The notes below the pieces were generated by a model. That model was not told the DNA's origin. It did no database searches and was given only the letters and a program-made list of their open reading frames with translations. Positions 1 through 5,347 of a stretch of DNA of 5,347 nt are shown in pieces; position 1 is the stretch's first letter; the number at the start of each line of letters is the position of its first letter. The translations under genes and the position numbers were made by a program. Source of the DNA: CAYVSF01 sp046482855 (lineage in GTDB: Bacteria > Bacteroidota > Bacteroidia > Bacteroidales > UBA12077). The stretch lies in contig JAWOEH010000147.1 of NCBI GenBank assembly GCA_046482855.1, positions 1 through 5,347 of the forward strand, read 5' to 3'.

Positions 1-47
1 AGAGCTCCGGCAATAAAGGCTATTTCGGAAAAATGTAACCAACTCAT
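1..47 (-). CDS. ccsA: Cytochrome c biogenesis protein CcsA (start only, truncated by window edge)
   Basis: Only the first 15 codons are visible, reading MSWLHFSEIAFIAGA, and the gene continues past the left edge. The ATG (47-45) overlaps the TGA stop of the upstream ResB-like gene (46-44) in an ATGA arrangement, which suggests translational coupling and a shared complex. The hydrophobic run that begins at once fits the first membrane helix of a CcsA/ResC-type haem handling protein. The identification rests mainly on position: CcsA is the usual partner encoded next to ResB in System II cytochrome c maturation, and this pair commonly follows nrfA in Bacteroidetes. In that system CcsA carries haem across the membrane with its WWD domain and, together with ResB, attaches it to CXXCH cysteines. 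The WWD domain lies outside the window, so the call is inference from context. Confidence 0.7.
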   Translation of the reverse strand, partial: MSWLHFSEIAFIAGA

Positions 48-1321
48 ATTTTTCGCTCTTTAGGAAGATGTTCACTCACCGAATGACGAAGACGTCCTTT
101 ATACATCATAGCCAGGGCTCCGGCAATAAGCATATAAAGTCCGGTATAGATAAAAGGCAGCCAGGGATCACGCACCACCATTAAAGTACTGTTAGTGCTC
201 CATTTGCCCTTCTCCTCATCGTAGCCCTGTTGATAAAGGGTGTAACCTGCCACTTTTATGGGTTTATTCACCTCAATTACTGCTTCGCCAATGTCCCCGT
301 TCTTTGTATAGGTTGTTACCCGCGACTGAAACTTTTGGGGTTCCGGAGGGACCATTACCAATAATCGATTGGCGTTAAGCTCAATTGCCTGAGGTTGATA
401 ACGAAAACTTCCCGAGCTAATCCAGCCAGAAACCGGAGGCTTTTCGTTCTTTTGCAGCGAAACATAAGCAGCCATAGTACTACCAACATCGTAGTGGGGA
501 TAGAAAATCTCGCCAAACGGAGCAGCATCCCGATAAAAGGAGTCCACCTTAACTGTCCAGTTTCCAATACTGGTTTTATTTCCTGCCTCAATTAGCTCTT
601 GCCCCATGGTAACAACATCTCCGTTGTCGGCCTGGATAATGGCCATCTTTGGGGCATAATAATCAACTGAAAACTCCTGCAATTTAACTGCAAACGGAAA
701 CTCGGTTGTTTGTCCTTGTTGGGTATACCCCCACCATACAGAAGTACCCTCCTGCAATTGCATGGTGTACTGTTTAAAATCGCCTGCCCCCATAGCGGCA
801 CCAAAAAGAATTACCCACAAGCCTATATGATTCAATAAAAAGGGCCAATTTTCCTTCGGGTTTCTTATCCTTTTACCAATGACAAAGCCTAAACTGGTAA
901 TAAGATAAATCTGCAACAGCAAAAATGCCGGATGGTGGGTAATGGCATCAAGTCCCAGGAAATCGACTGAGGCTTCCGCTGAAGGAGCCTGGGGAATAAA
1001 CCCCATAAGCAACACCATAAAACTATATAGCGCTATGCTGCTAATGGCTGCAGGTACCGAACCAAGCCACTTAATAAGAGGTTTCCCTGAACCTTTCCAG
1101 GCAATAAAAATAAGGAGCAAAATGTAGAGACCTCCGATAGCGATATTGACGGGCCATTGAGGGGGCACAATAAGACCTGAGGGCAATGCGAGCTTCCATG
1201 CAAATCCAAGTACCAGCAGAGCAAAGGCAATAAGAAAGCTTTCCCTGTATTTCCAAGGGAAAGCCCATGTCTTCTTAGGTGTGTTTGTCATAGCTATTGT
1301 AGCATAACCCAATGGGGCCAT
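44..1321 (-). CDS. resB: ResB/Ccs1-family cytochrome c biogenesis protein
   Basis: A 425-residue integral membrane protein of the ResB family, the partner of CcsA in System II haem attachment to apocytochromes outside the cytoplasmic membrane. Visible helices lie at about residues 28-47, 58-75, 88-109, 132-148 and 160-178, with a last one near 387-406. Between the last two is a large extracytoplasmic domain (about 180-385). The NHIGLW segment around His165 lies in a helix and resembles the conserved histidine of the family. The stretch GYTLYQQGYDEE followed by a DPWLPFIYTG helix is the typical ResB C-terminal signature. It lies 15 bases after nrfA and overlaps ccsA by 4 bases, so it is probably co-transcribed and serves maturation of the Nrf cytochromes. 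The start is uncertain: ATG at 1321 or the in-frame ATG at 1291 (residue 11). Neither has a convincing ribosome binding site, and the first lies inside a GC-rich hairpin region. The symbol resB is used in the family sense; nrfI-like would be an alternative. Confidence 0.87.
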   Translation of the reverse strand: MAPLGYATIAMTNTPKKTWAFPWKYRESFLIAFALLVLGFAWKLALPSGLIVPPQWPVNIAIGGLYILLLIFIAWKGSGKPLIKWLGSVPAAISSIALYSFMVLLMGFIPQAPSAEASVDFLGLDAITHHPAFLLLQIYLITSLGFVIGKRIRNPKENWPFLLNHIGLWVILFGAAMGAGDFKQYTMQLQEGTSVWWGYTQQGQTTEFPFAVKLQEFSVDYYAPKMAIIQADNGDVVTMGQELIEAGNKTSIGNWTVKVDSFYRDAAPFGEIFYPHYDVGSTMAAYVSLQKNEKPPVSGWISSGSFRYQPQAIELNANRLLVMVPPEPQKFQSRVTTYTKNGDIGEAVIEVNKPIKVAGYTLYQQGYDEEKGKWSTNSTLMVVRDPWLPFIYTGLYMLIAGALAMMYKGRLRHSVSEHLPKERKI

Positions 1322-1330
1322 TGGGGCCCC
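1308..1330 (-). promoter_or_regulatory. Two alternative GC-rich hairpins at the nrfA-resB junction
   Basis: On the transcribed strand, seven bases after the nrfA stop, two mutually exclusive stems can form. Stem A pairs GGGGCC (1330-1325) with GGCCCC (1319-1314) around a five-base loop. Stem B pairs CCCAATG (1325-1319) with CATTGGG (1314-1308) around a GCCC tetraloop. The ATG at 1321-1319 is partly in the loop of A and wholly in the stem of B. No T-run follows, so this does not look like a simple intrinsic terminator. It may set the resB/nrfA expression ratio by affecting translation start or mRNA stability. The pairing is seen directly; the role is inference. Confidence 0.45.
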
Positions 1331-1336
1331 TGGGTA

Positions 1337-2839
1337 TTAGAGATTTTTTGTTTTGTATGTTTTCTCGCGTTCCTCGGCTTTTTTTATCCATTCCGGCACA
1401 ACCTCCTCCATAAATCGCTCCTTCTCGCTATTAAGCTTATCCATATCCAGGCCTATATATTCCTGTGCCTTTTCCTTGGTTTCAATATCGGGGTAAGGTA
1501 CCTGCTCGTTAAACCCCTTAGAAGCCAAAATGCGGGCAAGTTTCAAGCGCGCGTCCTGGGCTATTTTTATACCATCGGCCAAAATACGGGAACATTCAAT
1601 TGGCGAGTGAAAAGAACCTCCGTGACTGGCAGCTACATAATCCCAGCGCCATTGTGCTTTCCGAATAGCATCTAAAGCTGCAACCATCTCCTTGTCAGTA
1701 GCTCCCAACTCCCAGGCTTTTCCTGCCTCAACATGTGCCTGCACCAGCACCGTTTCCAATTGATCGCGGGAGGACATAATCTTATCCTGGCGTTCGTATA
1801 CATTTTTCACCAATTCTTCGGTCTCTTCGCGGTGACAAACCTGGCAGGTGCTGGAAACATTTGCTAAGGGACTAACAATTTTATGGTCACTAAATTTCTG
1901 TCCACCCTCGTTTCGGTAGGGCATGTGGCAATCGGCACAAGCAATCCCTCTTTGCCCGTGAATACCCGTCATGAAAATCTCGTAATCGGGATGTTGTGCC
2001 TTAAGCATAGGTGCTTTACTGATGCTGTGTGTCCAGTCTGCAAACTTATACTCATCGTAATAGCGCTCCATATCTTCAACGCTTTGGCCCTTATCCCAGG
2101 GAAGTGTCAGATAATTGCCTTCACCTTTGAAATAGTATTCCACATGGCACTGTGCACAAACCAACGAACGCATTTCCTGATGCGTAGCCTCTTCGATATT
2201 ATCACCCCGGCGCTCGTAAGCTTCTACTAATGCTGGACGGGTAATGCGCAGGTTCATATTCTCAGCATCGTGGCAATCGGCACATCCTATGGGATTCACA
2301 ATTTGGTGCCCGAGTGTTTCCCACGATCCTTCATAGAACTCAGCAACGCCTACTTCGTTCATCACGCGTGGGACGTCCGGGCTCTTACAGGTCCAACAGG
2401 TATTAGGCATTGGGCTCTCTTTTCCGTCAATGGGAGCGCCTGTACGTAAAATTTCGCGAATATCCTTTATGGCATAATAGTGTCCGCGGCCCTGATTGTA
2501 CTCTTTGGAGAATCCATAACCGGCCCATAAAACCACCATGCGAGGATCTTCCTCTAACATATCGACCCAGGCATTGCCATTGTGTTTACTCCGGAATGAG
2601 GTATCGGAAGTGGCCAAAAACCGCTCGTACTGTCGAGGGAAATTCTTCCCCCAAACTTCGTTCCTTGGTTCCCACTGTGTGTGTTCTACTTGTGGTGTAT
2701 AAGCAAAAACTGCCTCGGCTCGTCGCTCCATTATAGAGGAAGCCAACAGACCTATAAAAAATACAACCACAACGGTTACCACAAATAACACCCATCCTAA
2801 CCAGGGTTTCTTACTTACAAGTTCATTAATACCTTTCAT
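1337..2839 (-). CDS. nrfA: Cytochrome c nitrite reductase, pentaheme catalytic subunit NrfA
   Basis: NrfA catalyses the six-electron reduction of nitrite to ammonium outside the cytoplasmic membrane. The 500-residue protein has one N-terminal hydrophobic helix (about 13-34) acting as signal peptide or anchor. Five c-haem motifs are present: the family-defining CXXCK active-site haem at C148-K152 (CWTCK), then CXXCH at C186-H190, C228-H232, C301-H305 and C332-H336. Family active-site residues are recognisable: Arg118 in GRGHYYA, Tyr235 in CHVEYYF, and His283 in KAQHPDYE. Glu234, Tyr235, Lys280 and Gln282 match the residues that bind the structural calcium in characterised enzymes, so this is the calcium-containing type. 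His120, His294, His406 and His411 are candidate distal haem ligands. Length and motif set are complete for the family. It sits 46 bases after nrfH and 15 or 45 bases before resB. The ATG at 2839 precedes a lysine-containing N-terminus and has no clear Shine-Dalgarno sequence, as is usual in Bacteroidetes. Confidence 0.97.
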   Translation of the reverse strand: MKGINELVSKKPWLGWVLFVVTVVVVFFIGLLASSIMERRAEAVFAYTPQVEHTQWEPRNEVWGKNFPRQYERFLATSDTSFRSKHNGNAWVDMLEEDPRMVVLWAGYGFSKEYNQGRGHYYAIKDIREILRTGAPIDGKESPMPNTCWTCKSPDVPRVMNEVGVAEFYEGSWETLGHQIVNPIGCADCHDAENMNLRITRPALVEAYERRGDNIEEATHQEMRSLVCAQCHVEYYFKGEGNYLTLPWDKGQSVEDMERYYDEYKFADWTHSISKAPMLKAQHPDYEIFMTGIHGQRGIACADCHMPYRNEGGQKFSDHKIVSPLANVSSTCQVCHREETEELVKNVYERQDKIMSSRDQLETVLVQAHVEAGKAWELGATDKEMVAALDAIRKAQWRWDYVAASHGGSFHSPIECSRILADGIKIAQDARLKLARILASKGFNEQVPYPDIETKEKAQEYIGLDMDKLNSEKERFMEEVVPEWIKKAEEREKTYKTKNL

Positions 2840-2885
2840 GCGGAACTAGTTTATAGGTTTACATCTTGGTTTCGTTGTTTCTAAA

Positions 2886-3476
2886 TTAAAGATTCTCATC
2901 CTTCATGAGTTTTTTCAGCCAATCGGGTACCGGACTTTCCGGTAGAGGAACTAATGCATTTGGTGTACTGGAAAGGCTATTGATGCGCCCATGTGGCGTC
3001 ATACGATGACACTCCCAACATTGCCTGTCGGCACGATGTTGAAAATGCTCACTATTGTATGTATAAAGGTTATTATCCTGTAGTAAATCCTGATGACATC
3101 GAACGCAGTTCTGTTGTACTACCTCCTGCCCTGCTTCTAAAATATGAATCACCTGAGGCTCAGCACGCAAGGTAAATATCGTAGCATGCCGAAGTCCATC
3201 TTTGGCCTTAAAATAATAGTGATTAAAAAAATTATCATGAGGTACATGGCAATCGTTACAACTGGCATGTTCGCGATGCGAGCTGTGCATCCAGGTAGCA
3301 TATTGTGGCGCCATAATATGGCAATTCACGCATGTTGTCGGATTATCGGAAAGATACGAATGAGCTTTAGACAGGTACAACCCATAGCCCCCCAACCCGA
3401 CAAATATTCCAATTACCACAATTACAGGCAAACGCCATTGTTTGGGAGGTATAAAACGTTGTATAAAGGTTGGCAT
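2886..3476 (-). CDS. nrfH: Cytochrome c nitrite reductase small subunit NrfH (tetraheme quinol dehydrogenase)
   Basis: NrfH anchors NrfA to the membrane, oxidises menaquinol and passes electrons to NrfA. The protein (196 residues from the ATG at 3476) has a short basic N-terminus, one membrane helix (about 17-36) and four CXXCH motifs at C49-H53, C73-H77, C124-H128 and C153-H157. The first reads CVNCHIM; the methionine two residues after the histidine (Met55) is the haem 1 ligand typical of NrfH. The S-x-H element (His67) before haem 2, the K-x-x-D pair Lys90/Asp93 resembling the quinol-site region, and the CWxCHxxxPHG end are all characteristic of the NapC/NirT/NrfH family. An extended reading frame would begin at a TTG at 3485, but the ATG at 3476 is the natural start and directly precedes the basic/helix segment. 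It is followed by nrfA after 46 bases, and a promoter candidate lies about 50-80 bases upstream. Confidence 0.95.
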   Translation of the reverse strand: MPTFIQRFIPPKQWRLPVIVVIGIFVGLGGYGLYLSKAHSYLSDNPTTCVNCHIMAPQYATWMHSSHREHASCNDCHVPHDNFFNHYYFKAKDGLRHATIFTLRAEPQVIHILEAGQEVVQQNCVRCHQDLLQDNNLYTYNSEHFQHRADRQCWECHRMTPHGRINSLSSTPNALVPLPESPVPDWLKKLMKDENL

Positions 3477-3528
3477 AAGTATCAATTTGTCAAGCTAATC
3501 AACTTTCGTTCAGTAAACCTTAGAGTAA

Positions 3529-3559
3529 CAAATATACCACTTTCCAATAAACAAGTAAA
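3529..3559 (-). promoter_or_regulatory. Candidate Bacteroidetes-type promoter for nrfHA-resB-ccsA
   Basis: On the minus strand TATATTTG (3536-3529) matches the Bacteroidetes -7 consensus TAnnTTTG exactly. A TTTA (3559-3556) lies 19 bases upstream, one mismatch from the -33 TTTG element. The predicted transcript would start near 3522 and leave a leader of about 45 bases before the nrfH ATG. The position, in the 132-base gap between the two tetraheme cytochrome genes, implies that nrfHA can be transcribed separately from the upstream paralogue. Confidence 0.5.
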
Positions 3560-3608
3560 GCGTTACTAAAAATCTGAAACTATTTATACTTGATTTAAAT
3601 TAAAGCAA

Positions 3609-4142
3609 TTATTGCGTTTCCTGCTCTATTAGCCACTGCGGTTTTGGCATAGTATCCAGTTTGATACGCTTTGTTTGTGTATCGGTATTGTTATGCCCTG
3701 CTCCCTTATGACAATGCCAGCAGACATAGCGAGGCTGGGAGGAAAAGTGACGCTTATGGAGTTTTGCCAATCGTTCCTCTTCGAGTACTTCGGAATGGCA
3801 TCGCATGCAATTATTCTGCACACGAACACTATCCTGTAAAGCTATTTGACCCTGAGTGGACGAATCCAACAACCAGGCTTTCCCATGATTTAATCCATCC
3901 TGCAGTTTTGAGGCATAAATGGTTGTATAACTATCATTATCAACATGGCAATCATTGCATGTAATGCCTTTGGCTTTGCCGGCAAGCTCCCATCTGTGAT
4001 ATGCATTATCCATCTGATGACAGGCAACGCAACTCTTCGGCTTATCGGCTAGAAAGGCATAATGCTCCGAGAAAAACAGCAAATAAACAAAAACTCCGGC
4101 TAGCAGAAGGGAGAAAGCCAAAACATATATCATACGACTCAT
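3609..4142 (-). CDS. Second NrfH/NapC-family membrane-anchored tetraheme cytochrome c
   Basis: A 177-residue protein with one N-terminal membrane helix (about 4-24) and four CXXCH motifs at C38-H42, C62-H66, C112-H116 and C141-H145. The first is CVACHQM, with Met44 in the NrfH-like haem 1 ligand position. Lys79/Asp82 matches the K-x-x-D pair of the neighbouring NrfH, and His132 and His150 match its His144 and His162. It is therefore a paralogue and presumably a menaquinol-oxidising electron donor facing outward. It differs in one notable place: the S-x-H histidine before haem 2 (His67 in the neighbour) aligns without gaps to Lys56. It is separated from nrfH by 132 bases with a promoter candidate. 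The ATG at 4142 was chosen; a longer frame from a TTG at 4154 and a shorter one from the ATG at 4133 are possible. Its partner is unknown: it may serve NrfA, form a mixed complex, or feed another periplasmic acceptor. Confidence 0.85.
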   Translation of the reverse strand: MSRMIYVLAFSLLLAGVFVYLLFFSEHYAFLADKPKSCVACHQMDNAYHRWELAGKAKGITCNDCHVDNDSYTTIYASKLQDGLNHGKAWLLDSSTQGQIALQDSVRVQNNCMRCHSEVLEEERLAKLHKRHFSSQPRYVCWHCHKGAGHNNTDTQTKRIKLDTMPKPQWLIEQETQ

Positions 4143-4150
4143 ATACCCAA

Positions 4151-4171
4151 TCAATTGTCATTTCTAATTGA
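4151..4171. repeat. Short inverted repeat in the divergent intergenic region
   Basis: TCAATT (4151-4156) and AATTGA (4166-4171) form 6-base arms separated by 9 bases, between the candidate -7 element and the nrfH-like start codon. It could be a regulator site, but the arms are short and AT-rich, so chance is a fair explanation. Confidence 0.2.
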
Positions 4172-4173
4172 AT

Positions 4174-4181
4174 CAAACCTA
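4174..4181 (-). promoter_or_regulatory. Candidate -7 element of the second nrfH-like gene
   Basis: TAGGTTTG on the minus strand matches TAnnTTTG exactly, 31 bases upstream of the ATG at 4142, which would leave a leader of roughly 25 bases. The -33 region is poor (no TTG at the right distance), so the element may need an activator or be fortuitous. It lies in the 106-base divergent region between this gene and the acyltransferase gene. No equally good element was found for the plus strand. Confidence 0.4.
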
Positions 4182-4248
4182 ATTATTGGACAGCTATTTC
4201 AGGAAAATCTTGCTAAATTGAGCTGCCATCTAAAAGAGTTTGCTTCAA

Positions 4249-5028
4249 ATGACAAAGATTCAGCAACATACTATTCCTGATGAGCGTGTAGCCTCTTTCG
4301 ACATTTTGGATATTTCGAACAACCGGCATCACATGAGTGCTCTGCTGGAATGCGATGTAACAGACGCACGTGCCAAAATCCGCAGCATGCGTAAACAAGG
4401 TGCCCCTGTCTCGTTCAATAGCTGGCTACTGAAAATCATTGCAGATACCCTCAAGGATTACCCCATGGCGTGTGCATACAAAAAAAACAAACGAACAATT
4501 GTCTCTTTCAATAGCATAAACATCTCTTTTTTGATAGAGAAGAACCAGTCAGCTGAACGTTTTCCCGTACCTTATGTCATCAAGGAGGCCGATAAAAAGA
4601 AAATAGCAAACATCCACCAGGAAATAGAAAAAGCCAAAACCGGCGGAGCTTCAAACAATAAAGGAAAAAGCAAATTCGCCGGGCTACAGCAACTTTACAC
4701 ACTTTTTCCAGGCTTTATTCGTAAATGGTTTTGGCGCTACCTGCTGTCGCACCCAAAAAAGGCTTTTGCCACTATGGGCAATGTGGCCGTCACTTCCATT
4801 GGCGGCATGACCAATACTACTGGCTGGTTCATACACAAAACCATTCACCCTGCTTCCATTGGTGTAGGTCCCATCACGCAAAAACCTCGCGTTGTGGGTA
4901 ACCAGATTGTGATTCGTGATGTGTTGCACCTCACTCTGCTGATCGATCACGATGTAATAGACGGAGCTCCCATGGCCAGAATGACAAACCGACTGGTGAA
5001 AAATATTGAGCGTGGTTTATTCCTGTAG
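4249..5028 (+). CDS. Stand-alone 2-oxoacid dehydrogenase E2-type acyltransferase domain protein
   Basis: A 259-residue protein (from the ATG at 4249) made only of the catalytic domain of dihydrolipoamide acyltransferases, the chloramphenicol-acetyltransferase-like fold. The catalytic HXXXDG motif is intact as HDVIDG at His234-Gly239, within LLIDHDVIDGAP. The preceding segment, GNVAVTSIGG followed by HPASIGVGPITQKPRVVGN, matches the usual E2 C-terminal core. Residues 28-40 (HMSALLECDVTDA) match the E2 start, RxxMS followed by DVT. There is no lipoyl or E3-binding domain, and a basic, helix-rich insert (about 130-175) is present, so it is unlikely to be the E2 of a normal dehydrogenase complex. 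It probably transfers an acyl group from CoA to an unknown substrate. The gene is divergent from the nrf locus and precedes a MaoC-like gene by 130 bases. A longer frame from a TTG at 4240 exists, but ATG is preferred. Confidence 0.85.
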   Translation: MTKIQQHTIPDERVASFDILDISNNRHHMSALLECDVTDARAKIRSMRKQGAPVSFNSWLLKIIADTLKDYPMACAYKKNKRTIVSFNSINISFLIEKNQSAERFPVPYVIKEADKKKIANIHQEIEKAKTGGASNNKGKSKFAGLQQLYTLFPGFIRKWFWRYLLSHPKKAFATMGNVAVTSIGGMTNTTGWFIHKTIHPASIGVGPITQKPRVVGNQIVIRDVLHLTLLIDHDVIDGAPMARMTNRLVKNIERGLFL

Positions 5029-5110
5029 CTGCGAAGTATTGTTGCTTAAATTATTTATTGCTGACTTTGAGGCAAATTTAATCTTTCAGCCTCCTCACAT
5101 AATCGTTTCT

Positions 5111-5137
5111 CAAGATCTTACTATCTTAGCGATCTTG
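5111..5137. repeat. Inverted repeat upstream of the MaoC-like gene
   Basis: CAAGATC (5111-5117) and GATCTTG (5131-5137) are perfect 7-base arms separated by 13 bases, ending 21 bases before the MaoC start codon. ATCTT also occurs three times in the same direction at 8-9 base spacing (5115, 5123, 5132). The repeat surrounds TATCTTAG (5122-5129), one mismatch from the TAnnTTTG -7 consensus, so an operator overlapping a promoter is possible. No good -33 element was found. The rest of the 130-base gap holds only a weak GAGGC/GCCTC stem (5069-5093). Confidence 0.3.
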
Positions 5138-5158
5138 ACAAAAAATAAAATTCACAAT

Positions 5159-5347
5159 ATGAGTAAAGTAATTATCCGCAGTTTTGAGGACTTGGAGCAG
5201 TATGTAGGAAAAGAGCTGGGTGTTTCAGAGTACTACGAATTTACACAGGAGCAAATCAACCTGTTTGCCGATGCCACACTTGACCACCAATGGATTCATA
5301 CCGATCAGGAGAGGGCAAAAAAAGAGTCGCCGTTTGGCACTACCATA
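5159..5347 (+). CDS. MaoC-like dehydratase/hydratase (5' part, truncated by window edge)
   Basis: The first 63 codons of a MaoC-family hotdog-fold protein. Related proteins hydrate enoyl-CoA or dehydrate 3-hydroxyacyl-CoA esters. The segment FADATLDHQWIHTDQERA, followed by SPFGTTI, is characteristic. Asp42 and His47 have the five-residue spacing of the catalytic Asp/His pair of (R)-specific enoyl-CoA hydratases. The ATG at 5159 follows an A-rich leader with no Shine-Dalgarno sequence, as is common in Bacteroidetes. The full-length family member is usually about 150 residues, so more than half is missing. The gene may be transcribed with the acyltransferase 130 bases upstream or from its own promoter. 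The exact substrate cannot be told. Confidence 0.88.
   Translation, partial: MSKVIIRSFEDLEQYVGKELGVSEYYEFTQEQINLFADATLDHQWIHTDQERAKKESPFGTTI

Noticed and set aside
1883..2230. Open reading frame of 115 codons on the plus strand opposite nrfA
   Set aside because: It lies wholly within nrfA, whose haem motifs fix the true frame. Its product shows no recognisable domain, and the other antisense frames in the cytochrome genes are likewise shadows.
3477..3485. Upstream TTG start for nrfH, adding three residues
   Set aside because: An ATG at 3476 is in frame nine bases downstream and places the basic N-terminus normally; TTG starts are rare, and the frame extension carries no conserved residues. 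The same reasoning applies to the TTG at 4154 for the second cytochrome and the TTG at 4240 for the acyltransferase.
3144..3569. Open reading frame of 141 codons on the plus strand across nrfH and its upstream region
   Set aside because: Antisense to a well-supported NrfH with four haem motifs; it has no recognisable domain and crosses the promoter region.
4168..4176. TTGAATCAA resembling an FNR site
   Set aside because: FNR-type sites have the half-sites TTGAT and ATCAA separated by four bases; here they are fused with a single central base, so the spacing is wrong.
5039..5069. TTG-N20-TGACTTTG as a promoter for the MaoC-like gene
   Set aside because: The -7 element has G in place of the conserved A, lies about 90 bases from the start codon and overlaps the weak stem; not strong enough to annotate.
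5069..5093. GAGGC/GCCTC stem as a terminator of the acyltransferase gene
   Set aside because: The stem has only 5 base pairs with a 15-base loop and no T-run after it on either strand.

Overview
The window looks like a chromosomal segment of a Bacteroidetes bacterium, probably a Bacteroidales/Marinilabiliales-type anaerobe or facultative anaerobe. The evidence is the gene order NrfH-NrfA-ResB-CcsA, start codons without clear Shine-Dalgarno sequences but with A-rich leaders, and promoter-like elements matching the Bacteroidetes -7 consensus TAnnTTTG. The species cannot be named from the sequence.

Left part (1-4142, all on the minus strand, so read from right to left): a cytochrome c nitrite reductase (Nrf) locus for respiratory reduction of nitrite to ammonium. 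In transcription order it holds a membrane-anchored tetraheme NrfH-like cytochrome (4142-3609), a 132-base gap with a good promoter candidate, a canonical NrfH quinol dehydrogenase (3476-2886), the pentaheme catalytic subunit NrfA with its CXXCK active-site heme (2839-1337), a ResB/Ccs1-type cytochrome c assembly protein (1321 or 1291 to 44), and the first 15 codons of a gene read as CcsA (47-1, running off the left edge). ResB stop and CcsA start overlap as ATGA. The expected pathway is menaquinol to NrfH to NrfA to nitrite, with ResB plus CcsA as the System II heme-attachment machinery, probably a split form of the NrfI (fused CcsBA) found in epsilonproteobacteria.

Right part (4249-5347, plus strand, divergent from the nrf genes): a stand-alone acyltransferase with the catalytic fold of 2-oxoacid dehydrogenase E2 but no lipoyl domain, then a 130-base gap with inverted repeats, then the start of a MaoC-like (hotdog-fold) hydratase that runs off the right edge. 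These two look like acyl-CoA/acyl-transfer genes unrelated to nitrite respiration.

The most interesting points are the second, divergent NrfH paralogue, in which the otherwise conserved S-x-H histidine before heme 2 is replaced by lysine, and a pair of mutually exclusive GC-rich hairpins at the nrfA-resB junction that include a candidate resB start codon. No mobile elements, CRISPR arrays, tRNA or rRNA genes were seen. I found no strong evidence for an entirely new system.
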